NCBI RefSeq assembly: GCF_009830105.1
Contig: NZ_WURB01000029.1
Coordinates: 1-47,358, forward strand
DNA: 47,358 bases
From: Microvirga makkahensis
Lineage (GTDB): Bacteria > Pseudomonadota > Alphaproteobacteria > Rhizobiales > Beijerinckiaceae
Direction of reading: 5' to 3'
The notes below the pieces were generated by a model. The model did no database searches. It was not told the origin of the DNA and saw only the letters and a program-made list of their open reading frames with translations. How positions within the stretch are numbered: the first letter of the stretch is position 1; each line of letters begins with the position of its first letter. Of this stretch, positions 9,232 to 17,351 are shown one piece after another. A program made the position numbers and the translations under genes.

Positions 9232-10001
9232 ATGCTTCTCGGAGAACGGCGCAGCCTCCCCATCCCGGCCGAGCCGCCGAGGGGCCATAGGGCCAACCGG
9301 TTCCTGGCTGCGCTGGAGCCTGACGACTTGGCCCGGCTCGAGCCGGAGCTCGAGATCGTGGACCTGCGACGCGGCAGCGTGGTGTACGACACCGGCGACG
9401 CCATCCGGAATGCCTACTTCCCCATGAGGCCATCGTGTCTCTCGTCGGAGCCATGGCGGACGGCCGCATGGTCGAGGTGGCGCTGTTCGGGCGCGAGGGG
9501 TTCTGCGGCTATCTGGGGGCTCTCGTCAACCGTGAGGCCTTCGGGCGTTATGTCGTGCAGATTCCCGGCACCGCCTCGCGGATCGACATCGAGCGGCTGC
9601 ACGAGGCGATCCGGGTGCGCCCAGCCCTGCGGCGGCAGGTGTTCAGCTACAGTGACGCTCTGCTCGTCCAGGCCTTTCAGACCGTGGCCTGCAACGCCAT
9701 TCACCCGGTCGAGGCCCGGTGCTGCCGCTGGCTCCTCAGCACCCGTGACCGGATGGACCAGGATACCCTGCCCCTCACGCACGAGTTTCCGTCCGAAACG
9801 CTGGGCGTCCAGCGCTCCACCCTGAGCGCCGTCCTGCGCAGCCTCCAGACCTCGGGGCTCATCGTCCGGCAGCGGGGCGGGATCGTCGTCACGACCTGCC
9901 GGCTCTCGAGCGGGCGGCATGCGAATGCTCCGGCAGGATCCGCTACCATTTCGAGAAGCTCCTGCCCGGCACTTACGCCCCTCCTGACCGCATCGGGCTG
10001 A
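9232..10001 (+). pseudogene. Crp/Fnr-family regulator broken by two frameshifts
   Basis: The gene starts at ATG 9232 with GAGAGG just upstream. The cyclic-nucleotide-binding-like domain begins normally (NRFLAALEPDDLARLEPELE, then RNAYFP). At the C run 9420-9423 the frame moves by one base, and homology resumes as VSLVGAMADGRMVEVALFG. The winged-helix part follows (PSETLGVQRSTLSAVLRSL, then RQRGGIVV). At about 9890 a second one-base loss moves the coding frame again, giving DLPALERAACEC and then RIRYHFEKLLPGTY. Adding one C at each site restores a single Crp/Fnr protein of about 245 residues. The third frame has no nearby stop. Either the gene has decayed or the assembly has two C-run errors. 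Confidence 0.75.
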
Positions 10002-10147
10002 GCGCATCCATGCCGCCGGCCCTGTTGGCGTTCTCCACGGCCAATCCTCGACGCTGGAGGCATCGTGCGGACCCGGAGGGCCGCGCCTGCGTCATCCTTC
10101 GGCCGCCCATCAGCGTGCAGGATCGTTCCGCACATTCCGTCCGGGCC

Positions 10148-10837
10148 TCATGCAGGCTCCATTCCATGCCGGCATTTTGCCGCTTCCGCTTCGGCCGAGT
10201 TCAAGAAATCGATCAGGGCCCAGGCCTCCTCCGGCCGGGACGACGTGCCGGAGATGCCGGCGGCGAACACGGTCACGGCCTGGATCTCCGGAGGCAGCGG
10301 ACCGAGGATCTCGATGCCGGGTATGTGCAGCAGTTCACTCATCTGCTGCAAACCCAGATCAGCCTCCCCTCGTGCAATCATGATGCCGACCGGCACGCCC
10401 GGAGGGGCCTGGAGCAGGCGCTGCGAAACGGAACCTGCAACACCCCAGCGATTCAGCAAGCGCATGAGGTGGTCGCCGCTCGGACCGGTGGAGTAGCAGA
10501 CCTTGCCCGCGCTCAGGATGAGGCTCCTGACCGCCTCCTCGTCGTCGATCCCGGCTCGTGGCGCACCCGATGGAGCCGCGACCGCGATGCCGGAGCGCGC
10601 GAAGGCCGCCCGGGAGCCGGGGACCACATGCCCCTCCGATTCCAGCTGCTCCATCACGTTCGATGCGAGGACGACGACATCCGTGACCTCGCCTGCTCGG
10701 ATGCGCCTGGCGGCTTCCACGCCGCCCATGGAGCTGATCGCGACCGGAATCCCGGTCCGCTCCTCGTACGACCCGGCGAGATCGGCGAGGATTTGCCGGG
10801 TCGCCATGGACGAAACGCCATTGATCCGATCGGTCAT
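10148..10837 (-). CDS. ModA-like substrate-binding domain protein without signal peptide
   Basis: This 229-residue protein resembles the type 2 periplasmic binding proteins of the molybdate-binding (ModA) group, with SSMGGVEAARRIRAGEVTDV and VCYSTGPSGDHLMRLL. The N-terminus MTDRINGVSSMATRQI has no signal peptide, so the protein is predicted to be cytoplasmic. It is the last gene of the tct-lig operon, 37 bp after ligK, with GGAGGG 4 bases before its start. The location suggests it binds a pathway acid inside the cell, as a sensor, buffer or degenerate enzyme, rather than feeding a transporter. No ABC permease or ATPase gene lies nearby. Function is inferred only. Confidence 0.7.
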   Translation of the reverse strand: MTDRINGVSSMATRQILADLAGSYEERTGIPVAISSMGGVEAARRIRAGEVTDVVVLASNVMEQLESEGHVVPGSRAAFARSGIAVAAPSGAPRAGIDDEEAVRSLILSAGKVCYSTGPSGDHLMRLLNRWGVAGSVSQRLLQAPPGVPVGIMIARGEADLGLQQMSELLHIPGIEILGPLPPEIQAVTVFAAGISGTSSRPEEAWALIDFLNSAEAEAAKCRHGMEPA

Positions 10838-10874
10838 TCATCCCTCCAACGCGGAAAGCCGCGCTGCGCCAGGC

Positions 10875-11558
10875 TCAATCGATGTATGTCAGCCCGGCCT
10901 TGGCCAGCGGTTCACGCATCTGGTACAGGTCGAGCCCGAGAATGCCGGATGCCAGCTTGGCACGCTTGCTCTCCTCGTTCGCTTCGCGCGCAGCTGCCGC
11001 CTCCGCCGTTTTCTGCACCCGGTCGGCGGGCACGACCACGATGCCGTCGTCATCCGCCACGATGGCATCGCCCGGCTGCACCGCCGCGCCCGCGCAGACG
11101 ATCGGAACGTTCACCGAGCCGAGGGTCGCCTTGACCGTGCCCTTCGCCGAAATGCACTTGCTCCAGACCGGAAAGCCCATCCCGGCCAGCGTCTTCACGT
11201 CGCGCACGCCGGCGTCGATGACAAGCGCCCTCGCCCCGCGCGCCATGAAGCTCGTCGCCAGGAGATCGCCGAAATAGCCGTCGGTGCATTCGGCCGTGAT
11301 CGCCGCCACGACGATGTCGCCCGGCTGGATCTGCTCGGCCGCCACATGCATCATCCAGTTGTCGCCCGGGTGCAGCAGCACCGTGACCGCCGTCCCCGAC
11401 ACCTGGGCGCCGGGATAGATGGGGCGCATGTAAGGCTTCATGAGGCCGACACGGCCCATGGCCTCGTGCACCGTCGAGACGCCGTATTGAGCGAGCCGAT
11501 CGACCGCCGCGCGATCTGCGCGGTCGATGTTCCGTCTGACAATTCCAAGTTCGGTCAT
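10875..11558 (-). CDS. ligK: 4-carboxy-4-hydroxy-2-oxoadipate aldolase / oxaloacetate decarboxylase
   Basis: This 227-residue protein of the HMG/CHA aldolase (RraA-like) family cleaves 4-carboxy-4-hydroxy-2-oxoadipate to pyruvate and oxaloacetate, the last step of protocatechuate 4,5-cleavage and gallate degradation. Visible signatures are MKPYMRPIYPGAQVSGTAVT, PGDNWMMHVAAEQIQPGDIV, and DAGVRD with the conserved Arg and metal-site Asp. The length matches known LigK/GalC. It starts 11 bp after the ligJ stop, with AAGGA about 8 bases before the ATG. The adjacency to a convincing LigJ strongly supports this function over a plain RraA homologue. Confidence 0.9.
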   Translation of the reverse strand: MTELGIVRRNIDRADRAAVDRLAQYGVSTVHEAMGRVGLMKPYMRPIYPGAQVSGTAVTVLLHPGDNWMMHVAAEQIQPGDIVVAAITAECTDGYFGDLLATSFMARGARALVIDAGVRDVKTLAGMGFPVWSKCISAKGTVKATLGSVNVPIVCAGAAVQPGDAIVADDDGIVVVPADRVQKTAEAAAAREANEESKRAKLASGILGLDLYQMREPLAKAGLTYID

Positions 11559-11569
11559 GAGATGATCCT

Positions 11570-12598
11570 TTACCGTCCGCGTGCCTTCAGGGCCGCATCC
11601 AGGCGCGGGTAAACCCGGCGCGCGTTGCCTTCGTAGATCTTGTACCGGTCTTCGGGGCTCAGATTCCTCGCCGCCTCGATGTAGCGCTTCGTGTCGTCGA
11701 AGGGGTATCCGGTCTCCGGATCGACCCCGCGCACCGCGCCGATCATCTCGCTGGCGAACAGAATGTTCTCGACCGGAATGACGCTCGTCAGGAGATCGAT
11801 CCCGGGCTGATGATAGACGCAGGTGTCGAAGAAGACGTTCCTGAGAAGGTGATCGCGCAGCTCGGGCTTCTGAAGGGCCTGTGCGAGGCCGCGATAGCGG
11901 CCCCAGTGATAGGGCGCCGCGCCGCCGCCATGCGGGATGACGAAGCGCAGCGTGGGGAAGTCCCTGAACAGGTCGCCCTCGATGAGCTGCATCACGGCGG
12001 TGGTGTCGGCGTTGATGTAATGCGCTCCCGTAGTGTGAAAGCAGGCATTGCAGCTCGTGGACACGTGGATCATGGCGGGAATGTCGAATTCCACCATCTT
12101 CTCATAGATCGGATACCAGTGCCGGTCGGTCAGAGGCGGACTTCTCCAGAAGCCCCCGGTCGGATCGGGGTTCAGATTGATTCCGACGAAACCGAACTCC
12201 TTCACGCATTTCTCGATCTCGGGAATGCAGGTCACCGGATCGACGCCCGGACTCTGCGGCAGCATGGCCGCACCGGCGAAGTGGTCGGGATAAAGCTGCG
12301 TGACCCGATAGCAGAGCTCGTTGCAGATCGCCGCCCATTGCGAGGAAACCGAGAAATTGCCGATATGGTGAGCCATGAAGCTCGCACGCGGACTGAAGAC
12401 CGTCAGATCCAAGCCACGCTCCCGCATCAGCCGGAGCTGGTTGCTCTCGATCGACTCGCGCAGTTCATCGTCGCTGATCCTCAGGTCGGAGGCCGACGGC
12501 CTCGCCGAGGGGTCATGAATGCCGGCGATCTGGCGCTTGCGCCATTCTTCCAGGGCTTTCGGAGCTGTCGTGTAATGGCCGTGACAATCGATGATCAT
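11570..12598 (-). CDS. ligJ: 4-oxalomesaconate hydratase (amidohydrolase family)
   Basis: This 342-residue amidohydrolase-fold enzyme hydrates 4-oxalomesaconate to 4-carboxy-4-hydroxy-2-oxoadipate, the substrate of LigK. It resembles sphingomonad LigJ closely along its whole length: MIIDCHGHYTTAPKALEEWR, FSPRASFMAHHIG, NLNPDPTGGFW, MIHVSTSCNACFHTTGAHY, VIPHGGGAAPYHWGR and LFASEMIGAVRGVDP. Metal ligands include the N-terminal HGH and the internal histidines. A GAAAGG site precedes ATG 12598. It lies 106 bp after tctB and directly before ligK, so both steps are probably expressed together with the transporter. Confidence 0.92.
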   Translation of the reverse strand: MIIDCHGHYTTAPKALEEWRKRQIAGIHDPSARPSASDLRISDDELRESIESNQLRLMRERGLDLTVFSPRASFMAHHIGNFSVSSQWAAICNELCYRVTQLYPDHFAGAAMLPQSPGVDPVTCIPEIEKCVKEFGFVGINLNPDPTGGFWRSPPLTDRHWYPIYEKMVEFDIPAMIHVSTSCNACFHTTGAHYINADTTAVMQLIEGDLFRDFPTLRFVIPHGGGAAPYHWGRYRGLAQALQKPELRDHLLRNVFFDTCVYHQPGIDLLTSVIPVENILFASEMIGAVRGVDPETGYPFDDTKRYIEAARNLSPEDRYKIYEGNARRVYPRLDAALKARGR

Positions 12599-12704
12599 CG
12601 CAATGCCTTTCGGATCGGTTTCATGTGACGTCGAGGTGCACTCAAATGTCTTGCGAGCTTACGGGACGAGGAGTCCGCGGCTGCACGAAAGCTGCTCCGG
12701 GATT

Positions 12705-13181
12705 TCAGAGCAGCGGCACGCCCAGCAGCATGCCGAAGCCGAACTGCGTCAGCGCCCAGAATACGATTCCCGTCCCGATCGCCCAGAAGGGCTTGTCCCC
12801 GCGCTCGAGAACGATGACCATCAGCCCCGCGCCCAAGCCGAGGGCGACGGGCATCCCGATCCAGTGAAACGAAGCCACGGCCACGAGGGTCAGCACCAGG
12901 AGCGCCAGCGCCACGGGACGGGCGAGCCCCCTGGTACCGTCGCGGCCCACGACGATCTGGAGCAGATAGATCAGGCTCAGGCCGAAACCCAGCGCCGCGA
13001 CGGCGAGAGGCAGGAAGGCCGAGCCCACATCGCCTGCCGCGCGCACGGGCGGCATTTGCATCGCAATCCAGAAGAACGCGGCAAAGAAGGCGAGAGCCGC
13101 TGCAACGACGATCAGCTTTTGCGCCAGCGGAAGGGCGGCGCTTCCACCGCCCTCCGATCGAATCGTCCCGAGCGAGCTCAT
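12705..13181 (-). CDS. tctB: Tripartite tricarboxylate transporter small membrane subunit (TctB family)
   Basis: This 158-residue protein has four hydrophobic segments, as expected for the small subunit of the TctABC secondary transporter. It partners the large membrane protein TctA and works with the periplasmic binding protein TctC. ATG 13181 overlaps the TctC stop by 4 bases (ATGA), a coupled start that fixes the N-terminus at MSSLGTIR. The C-terminus ends in the hydrophobic FGMLLGVPLL. The gene order A-C-B is followed by ligJ, so the import system is wired to tricarboxylic-acid catabolism. Confidence 0.88.
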   Translation of the reverse strand: MSSLGTIRSEGGGSAALPLAQKLIVVAAALAFFAAFFWIAMQMPPVRAAGDVGSAFLPLAVAALGFGLSLIYLLQIVVGRDGTRGLARPVALALLVLTLVAVASFHWIGMPVALGLGAGLMVIVLERGDKPFWAIGTGIVFWALTQFGFGMLLGVPLL

Positions 13182-14152
13182 TTGACGAGCCCCACCGACT
13201 TCAGGAACTCGGTCTGGTTGGCAAGCTGCCGGTTGACCAGCTGGGTGAAGGCCTTCTCGCCGAGGTTGATGTTCTCCTGCTTCTCGCGATTCTGGAAGTC
13301 GAGCCAATCGCGAGAGGCTTCGACCTTGTCGATGGCCTCCTGGATCCTGGCGACGATGTCGTCGGGAGTTTTGCCGTGGACGGCCACGCCGCGCCAGATG
13401 GAATCGACGATGTCGTATCCCTGCTCCTTGAAGGTGGGCACCTTCGGGAAGAAGTGCGAGCGCTCCTCCGTGGTGATGCCGAGAAGGCGGACTTCTCCGC
13501 TCTCCACCTGGGACAGGCCGCTCGACGGCGTCATGATGGCCACATCCATGTGGCCGCCGAGCAGGGAGAGCGGGACCTTGCCGGAGGCGTCGTGCGGGAT
13601 CCAGCCCGACTCGAACTTGCCCATCTTTCCGAGCTGAAAGAGGATGAACTGATGGAAGCCTGCGGGGGCGTGCCCGCCGACCCGCAGCTTGTTCGGATTG
13701 TCGCGCATATAGGTGACGAAGTCGTCGAGGGTTTTGAGCGGGCTGTCGGCGCGGACGGCCACGGACGACGGCTCCGCCTGCATGGCGCGGACGTAACGCA
13801 GATCTTCCAGCTTGAAGGGAATGAGACCTTGCGCGATGCCGAAGGTCAGCGTCCCCGTGCACACGAGAAGGTTGTAGCCGTCCGGGGCCTGGGCCAGAAC
13901 CGTCGACACGCCGACGGCTCCCGATCCGCCGGGACGGTTCTGGACCGCCACGGTCCAGCCGGCCTCCTTGGTGAGCAGCTCCGCGAGTTGCCGGCCATAG
14001 GTGTCGAGCGCTCCGCCCGCGCCGGACCAGATGACGAGATTGACCGTTTTCTCGGGAAAGCCCGCTGCTGCGAAAGCACCTTTGATCCGGAGCACCAGGG
14101 GGGCCGCGCCCAGAGCAGTCAGCAGCGAGCGGCGGGTCGGATTGAATGGCAT
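13178..14152 (-). CDS. tctC: Tripartite tricarboxylate transporter substrate-binding protein (TctC/Bug family)
   Basis: This 324-residue periplasmic receptor of the Bug family has an N-terminal twin-arginine-like signal (TRRSLLTALGAAPLVL) that probably exports it by Tat or Sec. Typical Bug features are the N-terminal PEKTVNLVIWSGAGGALDTY, then NRPGGSGAVGVSTVLAQAPDGYNLL and LGGHMDVAIMTPSSGL. A textbook AAGGAGG lies 8 bases before ATG 14152. It lies between tctA and tctB. The ligand is probably a di- or tricarboxylate or an aromatic acid feeding the LigJ/LigK steps, but this is inferred only from the operon. Confidence 0.9.
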   Translation of the reverse strand: MPFNPTRRSLLTALGAAPLVLRIKGAFAAAGFPEKTVNLVIWSGAGGALDTYGRQLAELLTKEAGWTVAVQNRPGGSGAVGVSTVLAQAPDGYNLLVCTGTLTFGIAQGLIPFKLEDLRYVRAMQAEPSSVAVRADSPLKTLDDFVTYMRDNPNKLRVGGHAPAGFHQFILFQLGKMGKFESGWIPHDASGKVPLSLLGGHMDVAIMTPSSGLSQVESGEVRLLGITTEERSHFFPKVPTFKEQGYDIVDSIWRGVAVHGKTPDDIVARIQEAIDKVEASRDWLDFQNREKQENINLGEKAFTQLVNRQLANQTEFLKSVGLVK

Positions 14153-14175
14153 GATGGTTTCCTCCTTGTTGTTTC

Positions 14176-15663
14176 TCAGGCGGCTTTGATGCGCTTGTCG
14201 CGCCGAGACCGCCACATGGGGTAAAGGATGCTTGCCAGGCTGAGGGCCAGGAAGACCGCCGAGACAGGATCGGTGAAGAAGATTCCGTAGGAGCCGCGAG
14301 AGGTCACAAGAGCAGTGCGGAAATTCGTCTCCACCAGATAGCCGAGCACCAGCGCGAGCACGACCGGCGCGACCGGGAAGGAGAGCTTCTTCATCAGGTA
14401 CCCGAGGACCCCGAAGCCGACGGTGAGCCACACGTCGAATGCAAGGTTGCGGAGGGAGTAGGCACCCAGGATCGCGAAGATCAGGATTCCGGCGGCGAGC
14501 ACGGAATCGGGCAGGTTGATCACGCGCGACATCCACGGCAGCGAGACCGACGCGATGAGAAACATGACCACGCAGGCGAGCAGCAGGCCGAGAAGGATCG
14601 TGTAGACGAGAACGGGCTGCTCCGCGAAGAGCTGCGGGCCCGGGCGCAAGCCGTGAAGGACGAGCGCGCCGACGATGACGGCGGTGGTCGGCGAGCCGGG
14701 CACTCCGAGCGCCAGCAGCGGAACCATCGCGCCGCCCACCGTCGCGTTGTTCGACGCCTCGGGGGCGGCGATGCCGTGCGGCTCCCCTTCGCCGAAAGCG
14801 AGCTTGGGGTTGCGCCGCATCGCATAGTCGCGAGCGACCCAGCAGGCGATGTTGCCGCCCACTCCCGGCAGAATCCCGAGGAAGGTGCCGATGACCGAAC
14901 CGGATACCATCGTGCGGAAGAGTTCCTTCCATTCCTTAAGCGTCAGATAGACCGCGCGCACGGCTCCCTTGGAGACGCCGCCGCGCGTCTTGCCCGCGCT
15001 CTCGGCCAGAAGGAAGCTCTCGGAGACGGCGAAGAGGCCGATCAGAACGGCCAGCATCGGAATGCCTTCGAAAAGCTCGATCCGGCCGAAGGTGAAGCGC
15101 GGCATGCCCGCGATCGGGTCGATGCCGACGAAGGCGAGCAGCAGGCCCAAAGCGGCGCCGATGAGGCCTTTGACGAGCGATCCGCCGGACAATGCGGCAA
15201 CGGAGGTCAGGCCGAACAGGCCCACCGCGAAGTAGCTCGCCGGGCCGAACTGCAACGCGAGCTTGGACAGCGGCATGGCCAGGAAGAGCAGGGCGACGCC
15301 TCCGATGAGGCCGCCGACGGTCGATGCCGAAAGCGAGATGGCAAGCGCCTTGTTGCCCAGACCCTTCTGGGTCATCGCGAAACCGTCGATCGTCGTGGCG
15401 GCCGCCGCAGCCGTGCCCGGCGTCGAGAGCAAGATGGCCGAGATCGAGCCGCCGTACTCCGCTGCCATGTAGAGGGAGATCAGCAGCAGCATCGAGTTTT
15501 CCGGCGACATCGAATACGTGAAGGGGATCAGAAGGCTGACGCCGATGGACGGCCCCAGGCCGGGCAGAGCCCCCACGACGATGCCGATGGCCGCGCCGGC
15601 GATGACCGACAGAAGCCCGGACAGCGAGAACAGCACGGCGAGAGTATCAACGAGGACCTGCAT
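14176..15663 (-). CDS. tctA: Tripartite tricarboxylate transporter large membrane subunit (TctA family)
   Basis: This 495-residue polytopic membrane protein of the TctA family forms the transport channel with TctB. Family hallmarks are GALPGLGPSIGVSLLIPFTY near the N-terminus, MAAEYGGSISAILLSTPGTA, and the repeat-like LGILPGVGGNIACWVARDYA in the second half. About 11-12 membrane spans are visible. The start ATG 15663 follows the stop of a 31-residue ORF by only two bases, and GAGG lies 7 bases upstream. It is the first main gene of a minus-strand operon extending through ligJ and ligK, divergent from a LysR regulator. Confidence 0.92.
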   Translation of the reverse strand: MQVLVDTLAVLFSLSGLLSVIAGAAIGIVVGALPGLGPSIGVSLLIPFTYSMSPENSMLLLISLYMAAEYGGSISAILLSTPGTAAAAATTIDGFAMTQKGLGNKALAISLSASTVGGLIGGVALLFLAMPLSKLALQFGPASYFAVGLFGLTSVAALSGGSLVKGLIGAALGLLLAFVGIDPIAGMPRFTFGRIELFEGIPMLAVLIGLFAVSESFLLAESAGKTRGGVSKGAVRAVYLTLKEWKELFRTMVSGSVIGTFLGILPGVGGNIACWVARDYAMRRNPKLAFGEGEPHGIAAPEASNNATVGGAMVPLLALGVPGSPTTAVIVGALVLHGLRPGPQLFAEQPVLVYTILLGLLLACVVMFLIASVSLPWMSRVINLPDSVLAAGILIFAILGAYSLRNLAFDVWLTVGFGVLGYLMKKLSFPVAPVVLALVLGYLVETNFRTALVTSRGSYGIFFTDPVSAVFLALSLASILYPMWRSRRDKRIKAA

Positions 15664-15665
15664 GC

Positions 15666-15761
15666 TTAAGCCTCGGATCCGGCCGCAGGTCGCTCGACGG
15701 CGAAACGATGGTCCTGGACACCGATCTGCTCGGGTCCTTCGAATGGCCGGAGCCCACCCAT
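15666..15761 (-). CDS. Possible 31-residue leader ORF before tctA
   Basis: ATG 15761 is preceded by a strong GGAGGAAA site and opens a 31-codon frame (starting MGGLRPFEGPEQ) that ends two bases before the tctA ATG. Close stop/start spacing plus a strong ribosome-binding site suggest translation coupled to tctA. The peptide is not hydrophobic and matches no family I recognise. It could be a leader peptide, a small protein or chance. Confidence 0.4.
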   Translation of the reverse strand: MGGLRPFEGPEQIGVQDHRFAVERPAAGSEA

Positions 15762-15876
15762 AATATTTCCTCCCTCCCTGCCGCCTCCCATGCGTATCTG
15801 TATTTCTAGGATCATGGGCTCTCGACCGCAGGCGCGGACGCGGCTCGCCCGATAATCAGGCACATAGGAGGAAAAC

Positions 15877-15933
15877 TTGCGCCATCTTGCTGCGGGATGG
15901 ACGCGCGTGGATAATAGAACCGACGAAATATGA
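15877..15933 (+). CDS. Possible 18-codon upstream ORF before the LysR gene
   Basis: A perfect AGGAGG (15866-15871) lies 5 bases before TTG 15877. The frame runs 18 codons to TGA 15931-15933, 11 bases before the LysR ATG, which itself has no visible Shine-Dalgarno. Translation re-initiation may set the level of the regulator. The coding nature is uncertain. Confidence 0.3.
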   Translation: MRHLAAGWTRVDNRTDEI

Positions 15934-15944
15934 TATAAGATTTA

Positions 15945-17180
15945 ATGAAACGGCTCGCACAATTCCCCAACCTGCGACACCTGAGGATGTTCATGTCCGT
16001 CTGCGAGCTCGGATCGCTCAATGCGGCGGCGAGGGGCCTGAACATCGCTCAGCCGGCCATCACGCAGGCCATTTCCCGCCTGGAAGATGTCTACGCGGCG
16101 CCGCTTCTGACGCGACGAAGCGGCGGGAGCCAGCCTACCGAGGAAGGCAGGATTCTCTGGCGACGGTGCGAGCGCTTCTTCCGCGTCCTCCAGAGGGGAA
16201 TCGTGCTGGCTTCCGAACGGGCGGCTGCGCCCACCTTGACGCAAAGCAGCAACATCCTGTCGCGCCTGACGGCCGCGCAGATCTTCACGCATATCTCCGT
16301 GAGCCAACACGGCTCGCTGCTTCTGGCGGCGAAGGCGGACGGACTTTCGGTCTCCGCCCTTCATCGGGCCGCGCGCGACATCGAACGCAATCTGGGATAC
16401 GAACTCTACGCCAAGACGCCTCAAGGGCTCACGGTCAACCGGGCCGGCGCGGAGCTTGCGCGACAGTTTCAGATCGCATTGCGCGAGATCGCGGCGGCGG
16501 AAGAGGAGCTGAAAGGCTCCGACGGGTCCCTGAAAGGGCGGGTGCTCATCGCCTCGCTTCCCATGATCCGGTCTTCGATCCTGGGCAAGGCCATCAATCG
16601 TACCCGGGCGCGAGCGCCGCGACTGGATTTCGTCGTTCTGGAGGGGGTTTACGACACGATGCTGAAGGCCCTGCGTTCAGGCGAAGCCGACATGCTCATC
16701 GGAGCGATCCGCCAGCCGCCGCCCGTCGACGACGTGACGGAGACCTATCTTTTCGGCGATCCATACTCGATCATTGCGCGCAAGGGACATCCGCTCGACG
16801 GAAAAGACGTCTCCCTCGACGATCTGGCGGCGTACGAATGGGTTGCTCAACGGGATGGAACTCCCGTCCGCAAGGCGCTCAATGCCCTCTTCGAGGGACG
16901 GGACGAGGGACCCCGCGTGAGAATCGAGGCGCCGTCGACATTGCTGATGCGGTCTATTCTTCTCGACAGCGACGCCTTGGCGGTTCTTTCCGTGCGGCAA
17001 GTGGCACTGGAGGTCGGGCTGGGGCTCCTCACGCCTTTGCGCTTTCACGTGCCTGCAGGACGTGCCATCGGCATCACCATGAGGAGCGATTGGCTTCCCA
17101 GCAGGACGCAGCTGTTTTTCCTGGAGAATTTCTATGAGGTTCTTTCCGAGGAAATTCAGGGGTTTGTTCCTCCAAGATAA
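15945..17180 (+). CDS. LysR-type regulator with two N-terminal HTH domains
   Basis: This 411-residue regulator is about 100 residues longer than usual LysR proteins (about 300). The first LysR winged helix is at about 10-68 (LRMFMSVCELGSLNAAARGL, AQPAITQAISRLED). A second LysR-type HTH follows at about 109-170 (SVSQHGSLLLAAKADGLSVS, ALHRAARDIERNLGYELY, TVNRAGAEL). The effector-binding domain is at about 185-400 (VLIASLPMIRSSILGKAI, DMLIGAIRQPPPVDD, YSIIARKGHPL). It is divergent from tctA and most likely controls the tct-lig operon in response to a pathway acid. The start at ATG 15945 lies in an AT-rich stretch with no SD, but the HTH begins at the right distance. Confidence 0.9.
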   Translation: MKRLAQFPNLRHLRMFMSVCELGSLNAAARGLNIAQPAITQAISRLEDVYAAPLLTRRSGGSQPTEEGRILWRRCERFFRVLQRGIVLASERAAAPTLTQSSNILSRLTAAQIFTHISVSQHGSLLLAAKADGLSVSALHRAARDIERNLGYELYAKTPQGLTVNRAGAELARQFQIALREIAAAEEELKGSDGSLKGRVLIASLPMIRSSILGKAINRTRARAPRLDFVVLEGVYDTMLKALRSGEADMLIGAIRQPPPVDDVTETYLFGDPYSIIARKGHPLDGKDVSLDDLAAYEWVAQRDGTPVRKALNALFEGRDEGPRVRIEAPSTLLMRSILLDSDALAVLSVRQVALEVGLGLLTPLRFHVPAGRAIGITMRSDWLPSRTQLFFLENFYEVLSEEIQGFVPPR

Positions 17181-17351
17181 TGCTATTTCACATTTTCTTA
17201 TAAAGAATTGACGACTTTCGATGAAGCCTTCGCGCAGATTTGGATGCACAAATCCCGATAGAAGGAGGGCGGCCCGTGCCCTGCGGATGGGTGGCGCCTC
17301 GAGGATGGTCCTCAAGCAGACCGGCCCTGCATCCAGAACCGGAGAACCCAT

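Noticed and set aside
10010..11134. 374-codon + strand frame after the Crp/Fnr remnant
   Set aside because: It has no domain and runs antisense to the binding-protein and ligK genes. It is just the third frame of the remnant continuing without a stop.
12705..13862. Single 385-codon minus frame spanning tctB and part of tctC
   Set aside because: Only the part from ATG 13181 is TctB. The rest is out of frame with the real TctC.
15762..15944. Search for a classic LysR T-N11-A box in the divergent region
   Set aside because: AT-rich candidates exist near 15911-15945, but none is a convincing inverted repeat, and a two-HTH LysR may use a different site.
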